DNA of 64,000 nucleotides from Oxytricha trifallax (GCA_000711775.1 ARYC01016894.1:32763-96762); one strand, 5' to 3'. Counted from the first letter of the stretch, positions 13,879 to 26,200 are shown. The notes: a model not told the origin generated them from the sequence alone. A program made the numbers and translations.

Positions 13879-14265
13879 CCTGACAACCTTTTAAATAATT
13901 GTCAGGCCCCCATTTTCTTTTAATCGTTTTAAGTATAATCAGTATCAATGTTTTAAAATTTATATTTTTGATTTTCAATATAATTGCTTTTCTTATTTTT
14001 CTATTTTTTACTATTAGCTTCCTTTTAAGAATTGTTAATTCCTTTTGGTTTTAGATAAAGTCCAAATGGCTTTTATAGGGTGCCTGTTTGAATATCTCAT
14101 ATGACATTGATGGACCCTTTATATTTAATAGGGATAATTAGAACAATGTTCTAAATCCTTTTCTATATCTCTTAATTACTTTTGGAACATAATATCTAAA
14201 ATTACCTCACCTGACAATTATTTAAAAGATTGTCAGGCCTGACAATTATTTTAAAGGTTGTCAGG
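13879..14265. repeat. three 28-bp palindromic CCTGACAA..TTGTCAGG units
   Basis: Units at 13879-13906, 14210-14237 and 14238-14265 each begin CCTGACAA and end TTGTCAGG around an AT core. The first and the second are nearly inverted copies of each other, so the set brackets about 300 bp of AT-rich sequence like terminal inverted repeats. The last two are in direct contact. They may be ends of small transposons or hairpin sites; no coding region lies between them. Confidence 0.75.
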
Positions 14266-14724
14266 CCAGATCAATAATTTACAGACTTATAGATTCTTAA
14301 CAACAGCATCTTGACATATTTTTTAGAATTCACAATTCCTGATTGAAAATATTTTAAGTTTCAACAAAGTTCAACTAGCTTCAACAAAAGGCATTGGTAA
14401 GTATAAGAATCTGAACAAGAAAGACTTTATTTAACTTGACTTTTCTGAAATAAACAAAAACGAGATAGAATTTTCAGATATTAAGAAATCTTTTATTTTC
14501 CTCAAATATTTAGATCAAACATTTTTTACAAATTTAAATTTAATTCATAAAACTCTCAATTCTTCAATTTTATTTAATCCGTTTGATTGATGTTTTTTAA
14601 AGGTCAAAGTTAATCAAAATCTTATAATTTATTTAGTTTTAAGGAACTATTAGTGAATATATTTAAATCAGTTTATTTTATGAGATTATTATAAATGATT
14701 ATATTAAACCTGCTATAAATTAGA

Positions 14725-15275
14725 CTCGTTATGTAAGTACACATAGAAATTTAAATTTGTGAAGAAGTTTCATTTATATTGATAAATAAAGAATTTTCAA
14801 ATAAATAAATTAACTAGTTAGATGTGATATTGAAAAATTTCAAAATCAGGGTTTGACTTTATCTTTGCCAAAAGATATTTCATTTAATTTAGTTAATATA
14901 ATTACATCAAAGTGATTTTTAATTTTTAGTTAAAAGCAGCCATAAACTGGTAGTTCCTGAGTTGTTATTTTTTTAATGTATTTTTTACTGTATTATTTTA
15001 CTCATAACATTACTATCCAATATGTGGTAAATCAAAAGGCTATTTTTCAGGATAAAAAAATGATTACTTGATTATTTTATTATTGGTGCCATTAACTTCT
15101 AGCTTTCCCTTCTTCACACTTCAATCCATAATCACTTATGGATCGGGAAAGATTTGGATTTCAAAATTTATCGAAGATTTGGAAATTTTATTATAATAAA
15201 GACATTTTTGGCATTAGTCGATCTCGAAAATTCCAGCATTTACATAGATCTTTAAGCACCTCCAATCTGTAAAAT
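14725..15275 (+). mobile_element. worn relic of the left end of the 10.4-kb element
   Basis: The order of matching blocks follows 26211-26760 of the intact element: TACACATAGAA, then TGATAAATAA, GTGATTTTTAATTTT, a GCAGnnnnnAACTGGTAG-like block, and GGTGCCATTAACTTCTAG followed by GGAAAGnTTGnATTTC and CTCGAAAATTCC. Identity is low at the tip and better in the second half. The AACCCC tip and the rest of the element are missing. This shows an older, independent insertion of the same family. Confidence 0.7.
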
Positions 15276-15335
15276 AATAGCAAATTATTTAAATAATTTA
15301 TAGGGAATTCTTAGGTTATGGATAGTTTTTTGCAC

Positions 15336-15567
15336 ATAATATAAATTGATTATATTTTATTCGGTATTTGCTACAATCCTTTTTATATTAGATTAAATAA
15401 AAAAAATATAAATAATTTTATTTAATTATCTTAATGATTAGAATTATTTTTTTTAAAAATTCTATATTATAAATTAATAAATGAAATTATTTATATTTTT
15501 TTAATTTAATTTAATATAAAAAAGATAGTAGCAAATACCGAGATAAAATATAATCAATTTATATTAT
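15336..15567. repeat. small AT-rich fold-back (MITE-like) element
   Basis: ATAATATAAATTGATTATAT with TCGGTATTTGCTAC at the left is matched in inverted orientation at 15525-15567; the pairing continues inward for about 100 bp per side around an AT centre. No coding capacity. It lies just beyond the relic at 14725-15275. Confidence 0.75.
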
Positions 15568-18530
15568 GATAGAATTCCTCTAGATACAATTTTATCATTT
15601 ATTTTATACGTTTTAGAAACAATAAAATATCTTTATTTTACTTTTATAGTTTTAAAAAATATTCTTTAAATAAGATATATATTTAATGTAAATATAAATA
15701 ATCAATTTAATTTTATATATAATAAATGATATTCTAATAAAATAAAATAATTTATTATATGATATAATACTCAATACAAAAAATGTCATAAATTAATTAA
15801 AATAATATTTCATTATAACTTTTTTTATGAATTAACTTAAAAAGTCCTCGACATTAAAATTAAAAAAAAATAAATATCCATTTATATCAATTATTATTGT
15901 TATTTTTATAGTTGGAAAGATGATGAACTGTATTTTAACAAGAAGACAGAGGTGGAAAAACAATCTAAAAAACATCTCTATAAAAAAGAAAAAGTATAAA
16001 GAATAAAAAAGATATCAGACTTTGGTGTTTGTCACGCTGACCGGTTCATAAAAGGCACATGTCCCAAGGGATACCCCTCACAAAGGCCGCGCCGAGGCTG
16101 AGATGACAAGGGACAAGATCCCAAGAAGTACCCTATAATGACACATAGGTCCATACGGCCAAAGTCGCTCCCCCAGTTGAAGTATTACCGGAGAAAACAG
16201 ACGCAAAAGACATCCATTTTAGACAATAAAAATCACCTTAAGTACTAAGCACAACTAAATAATATATATATGCTCAATAATAATAACAATAGCAGAAATA
16301 ACAATAACAATAATAATTATATATTTAATACTAGAGATCTTTATTTCTAGTTTTTAGATTCACCCTACCTTAAGTTATTCATCTTCATCATCATCCATTT
16401 ATAACAAATATTTATTAAACTTTTATTTTCATAAAAGTATGTTTGTTGACTGATACATCGAAACTAGGTATTATAAGGCTTACAAAATATCATAGAACTT
16501 CTTCTAATTATGTTTTGGATATTCTATGGCTAAGATAATCTTGGTCATTCGTTATATTCTACAAGTAATTTTCATTTTCTTTGTTCTTTTTCATCAATAA
16601 TACAAGCTGTATCTTAATTCTTATTACAAATAATAATCGATTCTAAAGCCCTATGATGAGGTAAGATAAATATTAATTAATATTTTATATTTCATATTTT
16701 ACATTCATATTAGGTATTTAGATTAATTGAATTTCTTTATATTTAAAACATAAGAATTTCCTTAAATTCGAAAATATTTGATATTCTTTTATTCTCAAAA
16801 AATTTAAATTTTTATGATAATTATTATAATTGATTATTAGTATAATAGATTAATCTATAATAATATTACAATATTTATTTATAAATGATGTTGATGCTTC
16901 TCTAAGAATTAAAGTATTTATAAAGATATTTGAGAATTTATACTAAATTTCAAATTTTTTTATGATAAAAGGGTATTGATTAATCATGACAAATACTGAC
17001 ACAAGAAGTAATTTATAAAAAGTATTCGAAAAAAATAAGGTATTTAGATATGTCAATCTAAGACTATTAAAATTTTCTAAATTATAGACACAAGAATTTT
17101 TAATTTATTTTAGAATTATTTATATTGAAACACCTTAGTCATTTAATTTATTCTTTGTACTTCAACGGACCGTAAATATTTTAATTATATAAATACTCAT
17201 TATTAAAATGCAATAACTCATTTATTTATTTTTACAAATATAGGAATTTTAGTTTTTATAGATTTTAATTTATTATTAAATGAGGACATATTTATGAAGA
17301 AAACATGAAAAAGAATAGAATTATTCATATTTTTAATGGCTTAAGTAATATAAAATTAGATAAATATTAAGCTTTTGAATTATATAATAATATTTTTAAT
17401 ATTATATATTTAGAAATTAATTTTAAAACTAAATATTTTTTAAAAAATTTAATTAATAAATTTGCGTATATTAATTACTTATTTGGTATTTAAAAATTTT
17501 CACCCCAATAATTATTTTGCTTATTTTATTAAAAAATAATATGTAATAGATCATTAAAAAATAAATAATTTAAATTGATAATACAGCATTTGTTATATGT
17601 AACATTTCTTAAAAAATATTTAAATATATTAACCATTTAAAGAGAAAATGATAAAAATTAGAGAAAAATTGTAAAAAACAAGCTGAGATAAATTAAAAAT
17701 AACATTTTATGCTATAATTTACAACAAAAAGTTATGCATTTTAATCACTAAGGTCGCTTCGCTACTAGAATAGTAAGTTCTATTAAGAATAGGATAAATC
17801 TAAAACAATTTTTGAAGTGACTTCAGCTTCAAAAAGAAGTTGAACTCCTCCACATTTACCTAAATACTTACATTCAATTTTCTATAAAATTCTATAAAGA
17901 CTTACCTTGTTTCTTGTAGGATTTAAAAACTTTAGCTGGAATCAACCTTAGTGAATAGATTAAGCTTAAACTTATAAGTATTTCTCGAAATTTATAATAA
18001 AAAATATTTAATACTTTTATTTTTGGACTGATGAATTAATAATATATATATATATTTGTTAATTAATAAATTAGGTAATTGCATCTTAATACTTTTAATT
18101 ATAATAATTATTGCTCTATTTTATGAATATAATATATTAAAATGAAAATAAAATAAATTTGAAACTAAGTTCTTTATATCTTATTTATTTTTATTAAATG
18201 CTTGAGGATACACTAAAAATTTAAAAGAAACTCCTTTGAGATTCTATTTCAAAATATATAAATTAAAATAAAAAAAAATATTAAGAATCATAAATTATTT
18301 TAATTTATTAATCAAAAATAAATTAGAATACTATTTAGTCAGAATTATAAAATAACTAATTTAGTATATAAGTAATATTAATTTACGTTTTGACTATTAA
18401 TATAATAATTTTGTACTTAAGTAGTTTATTTATTTTGTATATTTAAGATAGTATCTTTTCTTTATCTTTGAGGGTCAATCTTTCTTGCTTTTATTAATCA
18501 ATGAGCAACATTTTAATTATTTTTTTATTA
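15568..18530. other. mostly AT-rich DNA without recognised genes
   Basis: Apart from a GC-rich patch at about 16020-16210 (separate entry) and a moderately GC-rich scrap at 17740-17960, this is low-complexity AT sequence. No protein family recognised on either strand. Confidence 0.5.
16020..16210. other. isolated GC-rich, coding-like patch
   Basis: About 190 bp with clearly higher GC than its surroundings (contains CACGCTGACCGG, GGCCGCGCCGAGG). One plus-strand frame reads FGVCHADRFIKGTCPKGY before TGA, another frame is open further. No family is recognisable. It could be a gene segment (MDS) in eliminated DNA, or part of another element. Confidence 0.3.
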
Positions 18531-19579
18531 TTAATAAAATACATTAAAATAGGTAAAAATGAGAAAGTTTAATACACATTGAAGATCTATTCATTTTAAC
18601 TGTAAATAATTTGATATTTTGTAATTTAAATTTAATTTGAAGTATAAAAAATAAAATACGTACATAAGTATTATTTAATTAAACACACTATTGTCTAAAT
18701 GATCATATAAATTCTCTGATTCTAATTCAAATGCTCACTTAATGATAATTACAAGAACTTTATAATTTTTTATAAATTACAAATAGCAACTTCCCCTCTT
18801 TAGCATCTCCACTAATCATTACGATTCTTTAGGTCTTTCAGTCATCCACGTAACTCACAAGGACATCATAAAATAAAGTTGGTTCAGATAAATGGTATAT
18901 CACCAATACCATCGACTGTATTGATCAAGCCGTAATGATAGTCTAATCAACTGCTGTGTAGATATGAGAACTTGGTATGTGAGCAATAGCAATGCATCCA
19001 AGAGTTTTGGATTACTAGCAGTATTGGCAAAGACGAGGTCCGATTGTGCATTAATTTGCCCATGAATAATTTATGCTACAAGAGGAATTGGTACATAATA
19101 ACTGAAGATTTACAATCAGTTTTTTATCTGCATTTGGCGTAGTATCTAAAACTTGGAGAAGCAAGTGTTGAGATAGAGCATTTTTGCTATTCACACCATC
19201 TAACATTTTGGTCCATAGGCGAAAGCGTATTGAATAAGGAAATTGTCATGCTTGAAATAAATAACTTATCTGCCTACCATTTCTACCTTAGAAGATAACC
19301 TATTTGTGCTTATTGATCAAACTTGAGGCTTGTTGTTAGGATCATACGACCTCTCTTGGTGAAATCAAAGATCGGAAATTATTAGTTCTAGTAAGTGCCT
19401 ATTTCATTCACTCGAATACTTTCGATAACACATTTATTTTATTAATTATTAATTTTATTGATGATTAAGATAATAGTTGTTAAAGAATATCAAAATATTT
19501 ACAGTTAAAAATGAATAGATCTTCAATGTGTATTAAACTTTATCATATTTACCTATTTTAATGTATTTTGTTAATATTA
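18531..19579. mobile_element. 1.05-kb element with about 90-bp inverted ends
   Basis: The left end (TTAATAAAATACATTAAAATAGGTAAA.. to about 18618) is repeated in inverted orientation at about 19486-19579, including ATGAATAGATCTTCAATGTG and TATTAAACTTT. The interior is distinctly GC-richer than the ends and coding-like on the minus strand. Target duplication not evident. Confidence 0.75.
18800..19400 (-). pseudogene. coding-like interior of the 1.05-kb element, frame-broken
   Basis: In the ciliate code one minus-strand frame gives VPIPLVAQIIHGQINAQSD followed by VFANTASNPKLLDALLLL (about 18930-19110), ending at TGA; another frame upstream gives KFDQQAQIGYLL (about 19280-19330). The segments look protein-like in composition but lie in different frames and carry TGA codons. 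I do not recognise the family. It may be captured host sequence or a decayed element gene. Confidence 0.35.
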
Positions 19580-20989
19580 ATGTTTCTGCATGATAGTTCA
19601 AAAAGTTTGGTGAAATAATTCTGAAAATTCTAATAAATTCTTAATACATTAAATAAAAAATTTAATTATTTAAAATAATACTTATAATCATTAATTTTAA
19701 TATCCTTAATATTTTAAAATAATTTTAAATATAATCTATTCCTTATTTAAATTATATTTTTGAATGCTTTAGTTATAAATTTTAGCTATATTTTTTATCC
19801 TATCTATGTTAAAAAATAAGTAATACAATATTAAGAATATTGAGTACAATATATAACATTTTAATTGCTATTTCTAATTTCTAATTTATTCATAAGTTAT
19901 CAATTATATAATTAAATTCTTGGATGATGTTACCAATTTCTTTTAATTTCAAACCACAAAGTATTTTTTTGAAAATCTCAATGATAAACATGTGAAAATA
20001 TGAATGAATAATATATTTTAGTTTTTCATATTTATTTAATTTGATATTATATTATTATTAATTTAGAAATATTTAATTTAATAATTAATATAAGTTACAA
20101 TAAATACATACAATTCTTAGATGAATAAGTTTAAATTAAGAAAACATTAAAACTTATTAATTTTTAATCTGTCATTTTGTTTACAAAATTAATATTATCA
20201 TACTATTAATAAAATTATTTGACATTTCAATTTATCATAAATAATTGATAATTTTATTATAACAATTCTTAGTTTTCTTATATTATAAAGTGTTTATTTT
20301 TTAATTTATTCTTTTATATTTTTCTATGAAAAAAATGAAAAAAAAAGAATCCTTAGTTCGGAGGATATTTTTTATTTTAAATTAAAAAGTATGCATTAAT
20401 TTAAATACAAATATTATAATAATTTGTCATTATTTAATATCATTTATCAATATTATTTTATCATTTATGGTGTTTTGCAATATTCATGAACGATAAAGCA
20501 AACTTTTAGTCTTTTATATTATTATTCATTTTACTTTTATTTATTTTGGTAAGTATCAACATGATATCTTTTTAATGTTTTTGAAAAATTGACAATGTAC
20601 TTCTTATAAACATTAAATATATTAACAGTTAGAGACTTTCATTTGTACTTCTCTTATAAAAATATATTTATTTTAAATCTAATAGAACTTAATTTTAATA
20701 AAATTAATCATTTTTATAAATACTAAATTAAATTTTCAATTTTATTTGAATTCTATTAATTAAAATTATATATTTTTGAGTAAATTATATTTTAAATTTT
20801 TATAAATTTCCAAAAAAATTTGCCATTAAAATATAAGACTTGGCAAATAAATAATTAATTCTTTTACTTTAATTATTTTACTTTAGTAGTTAATGATTAA
20901 GGAATCAAATAAATTTATCATTAACTTATCAATACTAAAATCAAAACATCAATTATCTGAGTGAGTTGAAGTGGCATTTCCGTAACGTT
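19580..20989. other. AT-rich DNA, no gene seen
   Basis: Low-complexity AT sequence with no recognisable coding region or repeat beyond homopolymer runs. Confidence 0.55.
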
Positions 20990-21307
20990 GTAGTCCTGAA
21001 GTAGAAAACTCAAAAAAATGCACGTCCCCTATCACCTAGTCTCATCCTAAATCAAGATGTTTTCATCGCTTGCCGGTCCCACCGCTGCTGGAAACGTAAT
21101 CTCTGTCCTTTCGCTGCGGTAGCTTCAGCACCCTAACCCGATGTGGGAGAAAAATCCTTATCGTTGGCTTCAATGGTTTTGGTCTTTTTATTTTTGAAGA
21201 AAGAGAGTACCTTAATCTGCTCCCTATTTCCTAGAAAGCTGAACATAATCCAGGCAAACTCATCTATGCAGGAAAATCCTGATGTCCAGCCAACTCGAGA
21301 GTATAGA
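20990..21307. other. GC-richer coding-like segment left of a palindrome
   Basis: GC content rises sharply and several frames are open in the ciliate code. One plus-strand frame contains MFSSLAGPTAAGNVISVLSL, another RKILIVGFNGFGLF, and one minus-strand frame is open throughout, so strand and frame cannot be decided. It ends where the inverted repeat at 21308 begins and seems to resume at 21725-21860. Likely a gene segment interrupted by eliminated DNA, or a decayed gene. Confidence 0.35.
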
Positions 21308-21724
21308 ATTGTAGAAATACATTTGAATTTGGAAAATTAATTTTAATTAAATTAATAATAAATCAAAATCGTGGCAGTTAAAGTTGGTCAATTTGAACGA
21401 TCTTGGGCTCATTCGATAGAGAATTCAAAATTAGCTGGACTTTACTATTGGCGGTACTATTTTATCGCATCCCTGGAGCGAGATAACTTGACTTTAATGT
21501 GAGGGTATAATTTAATGAATTTAGATGAGTTTAATTAAAGTCAAGTTATCTCGCTCCAGGGATGCGATAAAATAGTACCGCCAATAATAAAGTCCAGCTA
21601 ATTTTGAATTCTCTATCGAATGAGCCCAAGATCGTTAAAATTGGCCAACTTTAACTGCCACGATTTTGATTTATTATTAATTTAATTATAATTAGTTTTC
21701 CAAATTCAAATGTATTTCTACAAT
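21308..21724. repeat. 417-bp fold-back palindrome
   Basis: Arms of about 180 bp pair from ATTGTAGAAATACATTTGAA at the left edge to its complement at 21705-21724, around a loop of about 50 bp near 21490-21540. The arms contain GC-rich blocks (GTTATCTCGCTCCAGGG, GGCGGTACTATTTTATCGC). A short direct repeat ATAG spans both edges (21303-21306 and 21723-21726), which would allow precise removal of the palindrome. Could be an IES or a non-autonomous transposon. Confidence 0.85.
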
Positions 21725-24020
21725 AGCTTACATAATTAACCCCGCCAACTAGTCCTTCATGCTCTTTACCCAGGAAACCCCTGCTTGCCCTCATTAAGCT
21801 TTAGTGTAGGAGAAAGCTCTATTAGAAAGTCCTAAGTAAGATTGGTACCTTACCTAGCAATTAACTTTCTATTTAATAATTATAATTCATTAACATAAGG
21901 ATTCAATTCCTTATACTGAAAGCGTTTTTTTATAAATTTAATAAGACTTTTAATGCTTGAAACGTTAAAATAGATTATTATATTAATTAATTGTGATAAT
22001 ATTTCTTGAGGTTTTAAATTATAAATTTTATAGGATTTAATCAATTTACAGTGAAAAAATCTTGCATGATATATTTATGCTTAGATTTTCTATGAGCAAA
22101 TTAGTTACATAAGTTAATTTTCATCCAAGTAATTTAAGATTATTTAATTATAAATGAATGGTATCTGCTTAAGTTCTAGAATTTAAACTTAGACATATAC
22201 ATTAAATTACACAATGCAGCTAAAAATTAAAAGAAATAAAAAAAAATTCTTTAATGTCTTTAAAACGAAGAAAACACACTTTTTACTTATTTATTTATTT
22301 TATTTACAACATAAAATGCATGGAATTTTCTACCTATTAACTTCTTTTACAAATATTTTTGATTGTATGAGAATTCAAAACTTATCAGCTTTCAAAGTAC
22401 TTGTAAAAGTATTTCTGAAATAGATCATAATATTATTCTAATATTTATCTTAAATTATTTGTAAATTTTAGTATGTCAATATTAAATCTTATATTAGAAT
22501 GATATAAATTATATAAATGATATAAAAGAAGTCAAATAATCCCACTAATTATATTATATAGTATCGTTATTTAATTCATAATAAACTATCAATTTTTTTT
22601 ATAAAAAATTTTGAAAGATTTGCAAAACTTTGCATTAAATCTATCCTATCTATATAAATAAATTTTTTATTTCGCAACATAAGCAATAAGTGTAATTAAT
22701 AAAAATAATCTAAAAATACTAATATCAAATCTTTAATAACTCCCTGAAAATCAATCTGCTTAATAATGCAATAAATTTGTAATATTTTTTGTTTTTTTTA
22801 TTCAGCTTTAATTATAAATTAATTGGCTAATTAACTTATTTGTATAAATTTTTTTTATATAAAATATTTAAATAAATAAAATATATTTGTAAAAATTACA
22901 ATACTTTTGAATATCAATAAAATAAATATATAAATGGGCTATTAATTCTTAAGTATGTATAATTTTTTTAATTTTATTTTAAACCTGTTTTGGTGAATCA
23001 GTAATTTTTGAACTATGAAAAAATTTAACTTAAAACAATTATTAATTAATTTAATCATATTATATAATTGTATATATTTTATTTTTAAATTAATTGATGA
23101 TTTATTATTTAAAAATAATATAATTTAGTAGATATTTATATATTATACTTGTTCCTTAAAAGTTATTAATAAAAAATGTTGAAACTTTTTATATTTAAAT
23201 CAAAATTAAATGTAAATTCTCATTATAATTTTCAATTTAACTACTATTACAATAATATAAAATTAAATTAATACTATTTATATAATTGTTTGAGTTAATA
23301 CTCATAAAAAAATATTATATTTCGAATATATCTCAAACCATTAAATAAATATTCTCAAATAATTATTTATATTAAACAATCAATTTTTATATTTTATTTT
23401 TTAATATAAACAAATTGGATATTTTTAAATAGAAACTTTATCTTTATTTAATATATTTCAAAAAATAAATTTCTTTTTAGGCTATGAAAACTAGCTAACT
23501 AATATTCTATAATTGTTATTTTGAAAAAAATAACAATTAACATTTGATTAATGACTCATATTTTTTAATAAAAATATAAAAATTATTAAATTTTATAATT
23601 CATTTTTTATCAAAATTATTGAATCTATTTATAATAAAACTATATTTAAACAATTAATTAAATAAGACTTATTTTTACAAATTCGGTATGTTTACTTAAA
23701 TCATTCTATAAATTATTTAAATAATTTAACTTATAATAGTTTATTTATTTTTAATAATATTTATGTATTTATTATTAGAAAGTATAATGATTTACTGATT
23801 TAAAATTTAATTATAATATTAATAAACTTTCTAATTATAAAGATATTAATTGATTTAATTTTATTCAGATTTTTTAATTAAAATGATGAAGTTCTTAAAT
23901 TTATTTTTTTAAAATACATAAAGTATCATCAAGTCAAAATATTATATAATAAAAACTATATATACAAATAAAAAATAAATAATTTTTATACATTGATCTA
24001 TTAACTTTTATTAATTGCAT
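21725..24020. other. coding-like tail to 21860, then AT-rich DNA
   Basis: 21725-21860 is GC-richer and, joined to 21302 at the ATAG repeat, keeps the frame of PTREY open as SLHNQPRQLVLHALYPGN. From 21861 on only AT-rich low-complexity sequence is seen. Confidence 0.4.
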
Positions 24021-24024
24021 ATAT

Positions 24025-24120
24025 ATTCGGTGAGCGCACAAGAAGCACAAGAGAGACAAAAAATATTGGGGATGGAGCAAATGATGTATCTATGATTTTG
24101 GAAGCACATATTGGGGTTAA
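24025..24120 (+). pseudogene. fragment with P4-type ATPase hinge motif
   Basis: The plus strand encodes IGDGANDVSMILEAHIGVKT. GDGANDVSMI..AHIGV is the conserved hinge motif of P-type ATPases, and the Ser-Met-Ile and AHIG wording is that of P4 aminophospholipid flippases. Only about 30 residues are present; the usual following residues are replaced by unrelated sequence. It is a gene scrap: either a germline segment (MDS) of a scrambled flippase gene or a decayed copy. Confidence 0.6.
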
Positions 24121-24127
24121 AACTCAT

Positions 24128-24219
24128 TCAGTCGCTACTAGTCTTACTGCACTTTCAGGTGAACTTCTGGTGCTAAATACTCAGGAGTACCAATATTCTG
24201 TCTCTACTTCATCTAAGAG
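24128..24219 (-). pseudogene. fragment with protein kinase APE motif
   Basis: The minus strand encodes QNIGTPEYLAPEVHLKVQ. GTPEYLAPEV is the end of the kinase activation segment, as in AGC-type and related Ser/Thr kinases. No kinase sequence is visible on either side, so only about 30 residues exist here. It abuts the ATPase fragment on the other strand, an arrangement typical of mixed gene segments in a scrambled germline locus, but chance insertion of decayed copies is not excluded. Confidence 0.55.
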
Positions 24220-24443
24220 AAAACAATAGGTTTGGTAAATTCCATTAAAAAACCTAATGCCATAATTTATAATTAATGGCCCCTATTTAATATGAATATA
24301 TATATGCAATTAATAAAAGTGATTATTATATATAGAGATCTCTAATTAAATTTTGATCTCTTTTTAATTTCCCTTGCCTTTAGCGATTCACTACTACTAT
24401 TACTACATTGATCTACTATATTGATTTATCGGGTGTTGACACC

Positions 24444-24548
24444 TGGACGTCCCAAGAAAATCAGGACGCCCCGAGAATATCAGGACGTCCCAGGATCACC
24501 AGGACGTCCCCGGATCACAAGGACGTCCCAGGATTACCAGGACGTCCC
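24444..24548 (+). repeat. 19-bp tandem array, left end of the 1.74-kb element
   Basis: Five full 19-bp units and one partial, consensus AGGACGTCCCAGGATCACC. Each has the palindromic core GGACGTCC. They are inverted with respect to the array at 26074-26168, so they form part of the terminal inverted repeat and could be transposase-binding sites. Confidence 0.88.
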
Positions 24549-26073
24549 ATATTTTATATACTAGTGTGAAAAATTTAAATTTACTATTTCTTTTTAATAT
24601 AAATTCTTATTAATTATAATTAATAATCAAAGAGAGATTACTTGAAAAAAAGCTAATAATAAAAAACCTTTTCATTCAAACAAAGTTTTTATATTGCTGA
24701 AATACTTTTTATTTTATAAAAATATGTTTTATTTAAATAAAATACAAATTACAAAATTTGTCATACAAATCTTACTGTGTTTAATTTTAAATTTAATATT
24801 ACTAGAGTTATATATAAAGCTTTATTAACTATATATTTTTTTAGTGTTTTTCTATTAAAAAAGTAATAATAACCATTTAATTTTATGAATAATAGTTAAT
24901 AAATAAATGTTGCCTGCACCTTATATGCAATTATCTATATTATAATGTTAGATGACACAGGATGCCTTTGCCTTACACATGTTATGCAAGATCATAACTT
25001 TTGAAATATTTTAATTACACTTAGTTTTTCCAATTCAAATATATTCGGCTAATCAAAAATTGAAAAAAAATATTTATTTAATTGTATAACACATTATGTT
25101 TAGAACTATCATTTAAATAATTAAAACTATAATATAAAAATAAAAAATTTTACAACAAGACTATTATCAATAATTTAAAAATTGAATTAACCCTTATTTT
25201 TATATACTGTTGGGAAATTTCTATATTAATTTTGATTTTATTTTATATATAATAAAGGTACTGTATGCCTTACTTTAGATATATTTATATATATTTTGTA
25301 ATTAATTATTTCTTTATTTTTAAATCTCATTCATCTTGACATGACCTTGTAAAAAATAGCTATCTTGTTCAAGCTTTAATTAGGTCATAATAATTCTAAC
25401 ATCCCAGAAAACCTTTAAATGCAGATGCATCACTTGTTTTAATCTGTAAACTTTATTAAATATTATCAACAGTTTCACTAATAATTCTGCCATTAGGAAA
25501 ATAATTAAAATGGATGTCTTACAATACTTTCAAAGAGTAAGTATTAGGATAAGAAATTTTTATATCATTTTGATAGTTTATCTCTGCGACACTGGTTATT
25601 ATCACAATCATAAAAGCATGATCTATATTCTATTCTTATAAAGTATACTATATTTATAGTTATGATTAGAATTTCAACCTTTTCATATTAATTGATAAAA
25701 TTCCACATCCTTATAATTCCAAAAAATAAAGCTTATGTAACATTTACTATGTGATCTTGCATGATTTTTTATTAATATGGTTCCATGTGTATTTAAGTTA
25801 ATTAATTATAAATTATTAAATATTATTTTTTCACTTATTCATAAATATCTCCTGTAAAAATTATTTTCAGAGACGTTGACTTAAATTCATCAAAAGGTGC
25901 TATTACCCCTTGAGCTCTGCTGTCAACTATTTATTTAGTAACGAAGCATGGGCTCTGCATTTCCTTACATCGCCAGGGGAACACCCATTGACCTAGCCTT
26001 ATAAAATTCTTATAGAATCTTTATGTGAAACTTTGTATTATGGTTATAATTTTTTTATACTTATATATATTTT

Positions 26074-26168
26074 GGGACGTCCTGGTGATCCTGAGACGTC
26101 CTGGTAATCCTGGGACGTCTTGATGATCCAGAGACGTCCTGATGATTCTGGGACGTCCTGGTATCAAC
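26074..26168 (-). repeat. 19-bp tandem array, right end of the 1.74-kb element
   Basis: Five 19-bp units reading GGGACGTCCTGGTGATCCT on the plus strand, inverted relative to the left array. Units differ from one another by one to four bases. Confidence 0.88.
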
Positions 26169-26200
26169 ACCCGATTTATCCAGTTCATTTTATATATATA

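Larger units (their letters stand above)
24431..26172. mobile_element. 1.74-kb TIR element with 8-bp target duplication
   Basis: The ends read GGGTGTTGACACC and GGTATCAACACCC, inverted copies with one mismatch. The same 8 bp, GATTTATC, stands on both sides (24423-24430 and 26173-26180), a perfect target duplication. The inverted ends continue into arrays of 19-bp repeats. The interior is AT-rich with one GC-richer patch (25870-26000) and no long frame, so the element seems non-autonomous. An 8-bp duplication is typical of hAT-type transposases among others; the ends do not let me name the superfamily. Confidence 0.88.

Noticed and set aside
24444-24548. 19-bp repeats as a CRISPR array
   Set aside because: Units are directly adjacent without spacers, the genome is eukaryotic, and an inverted array stands at the other end of the same transposon.
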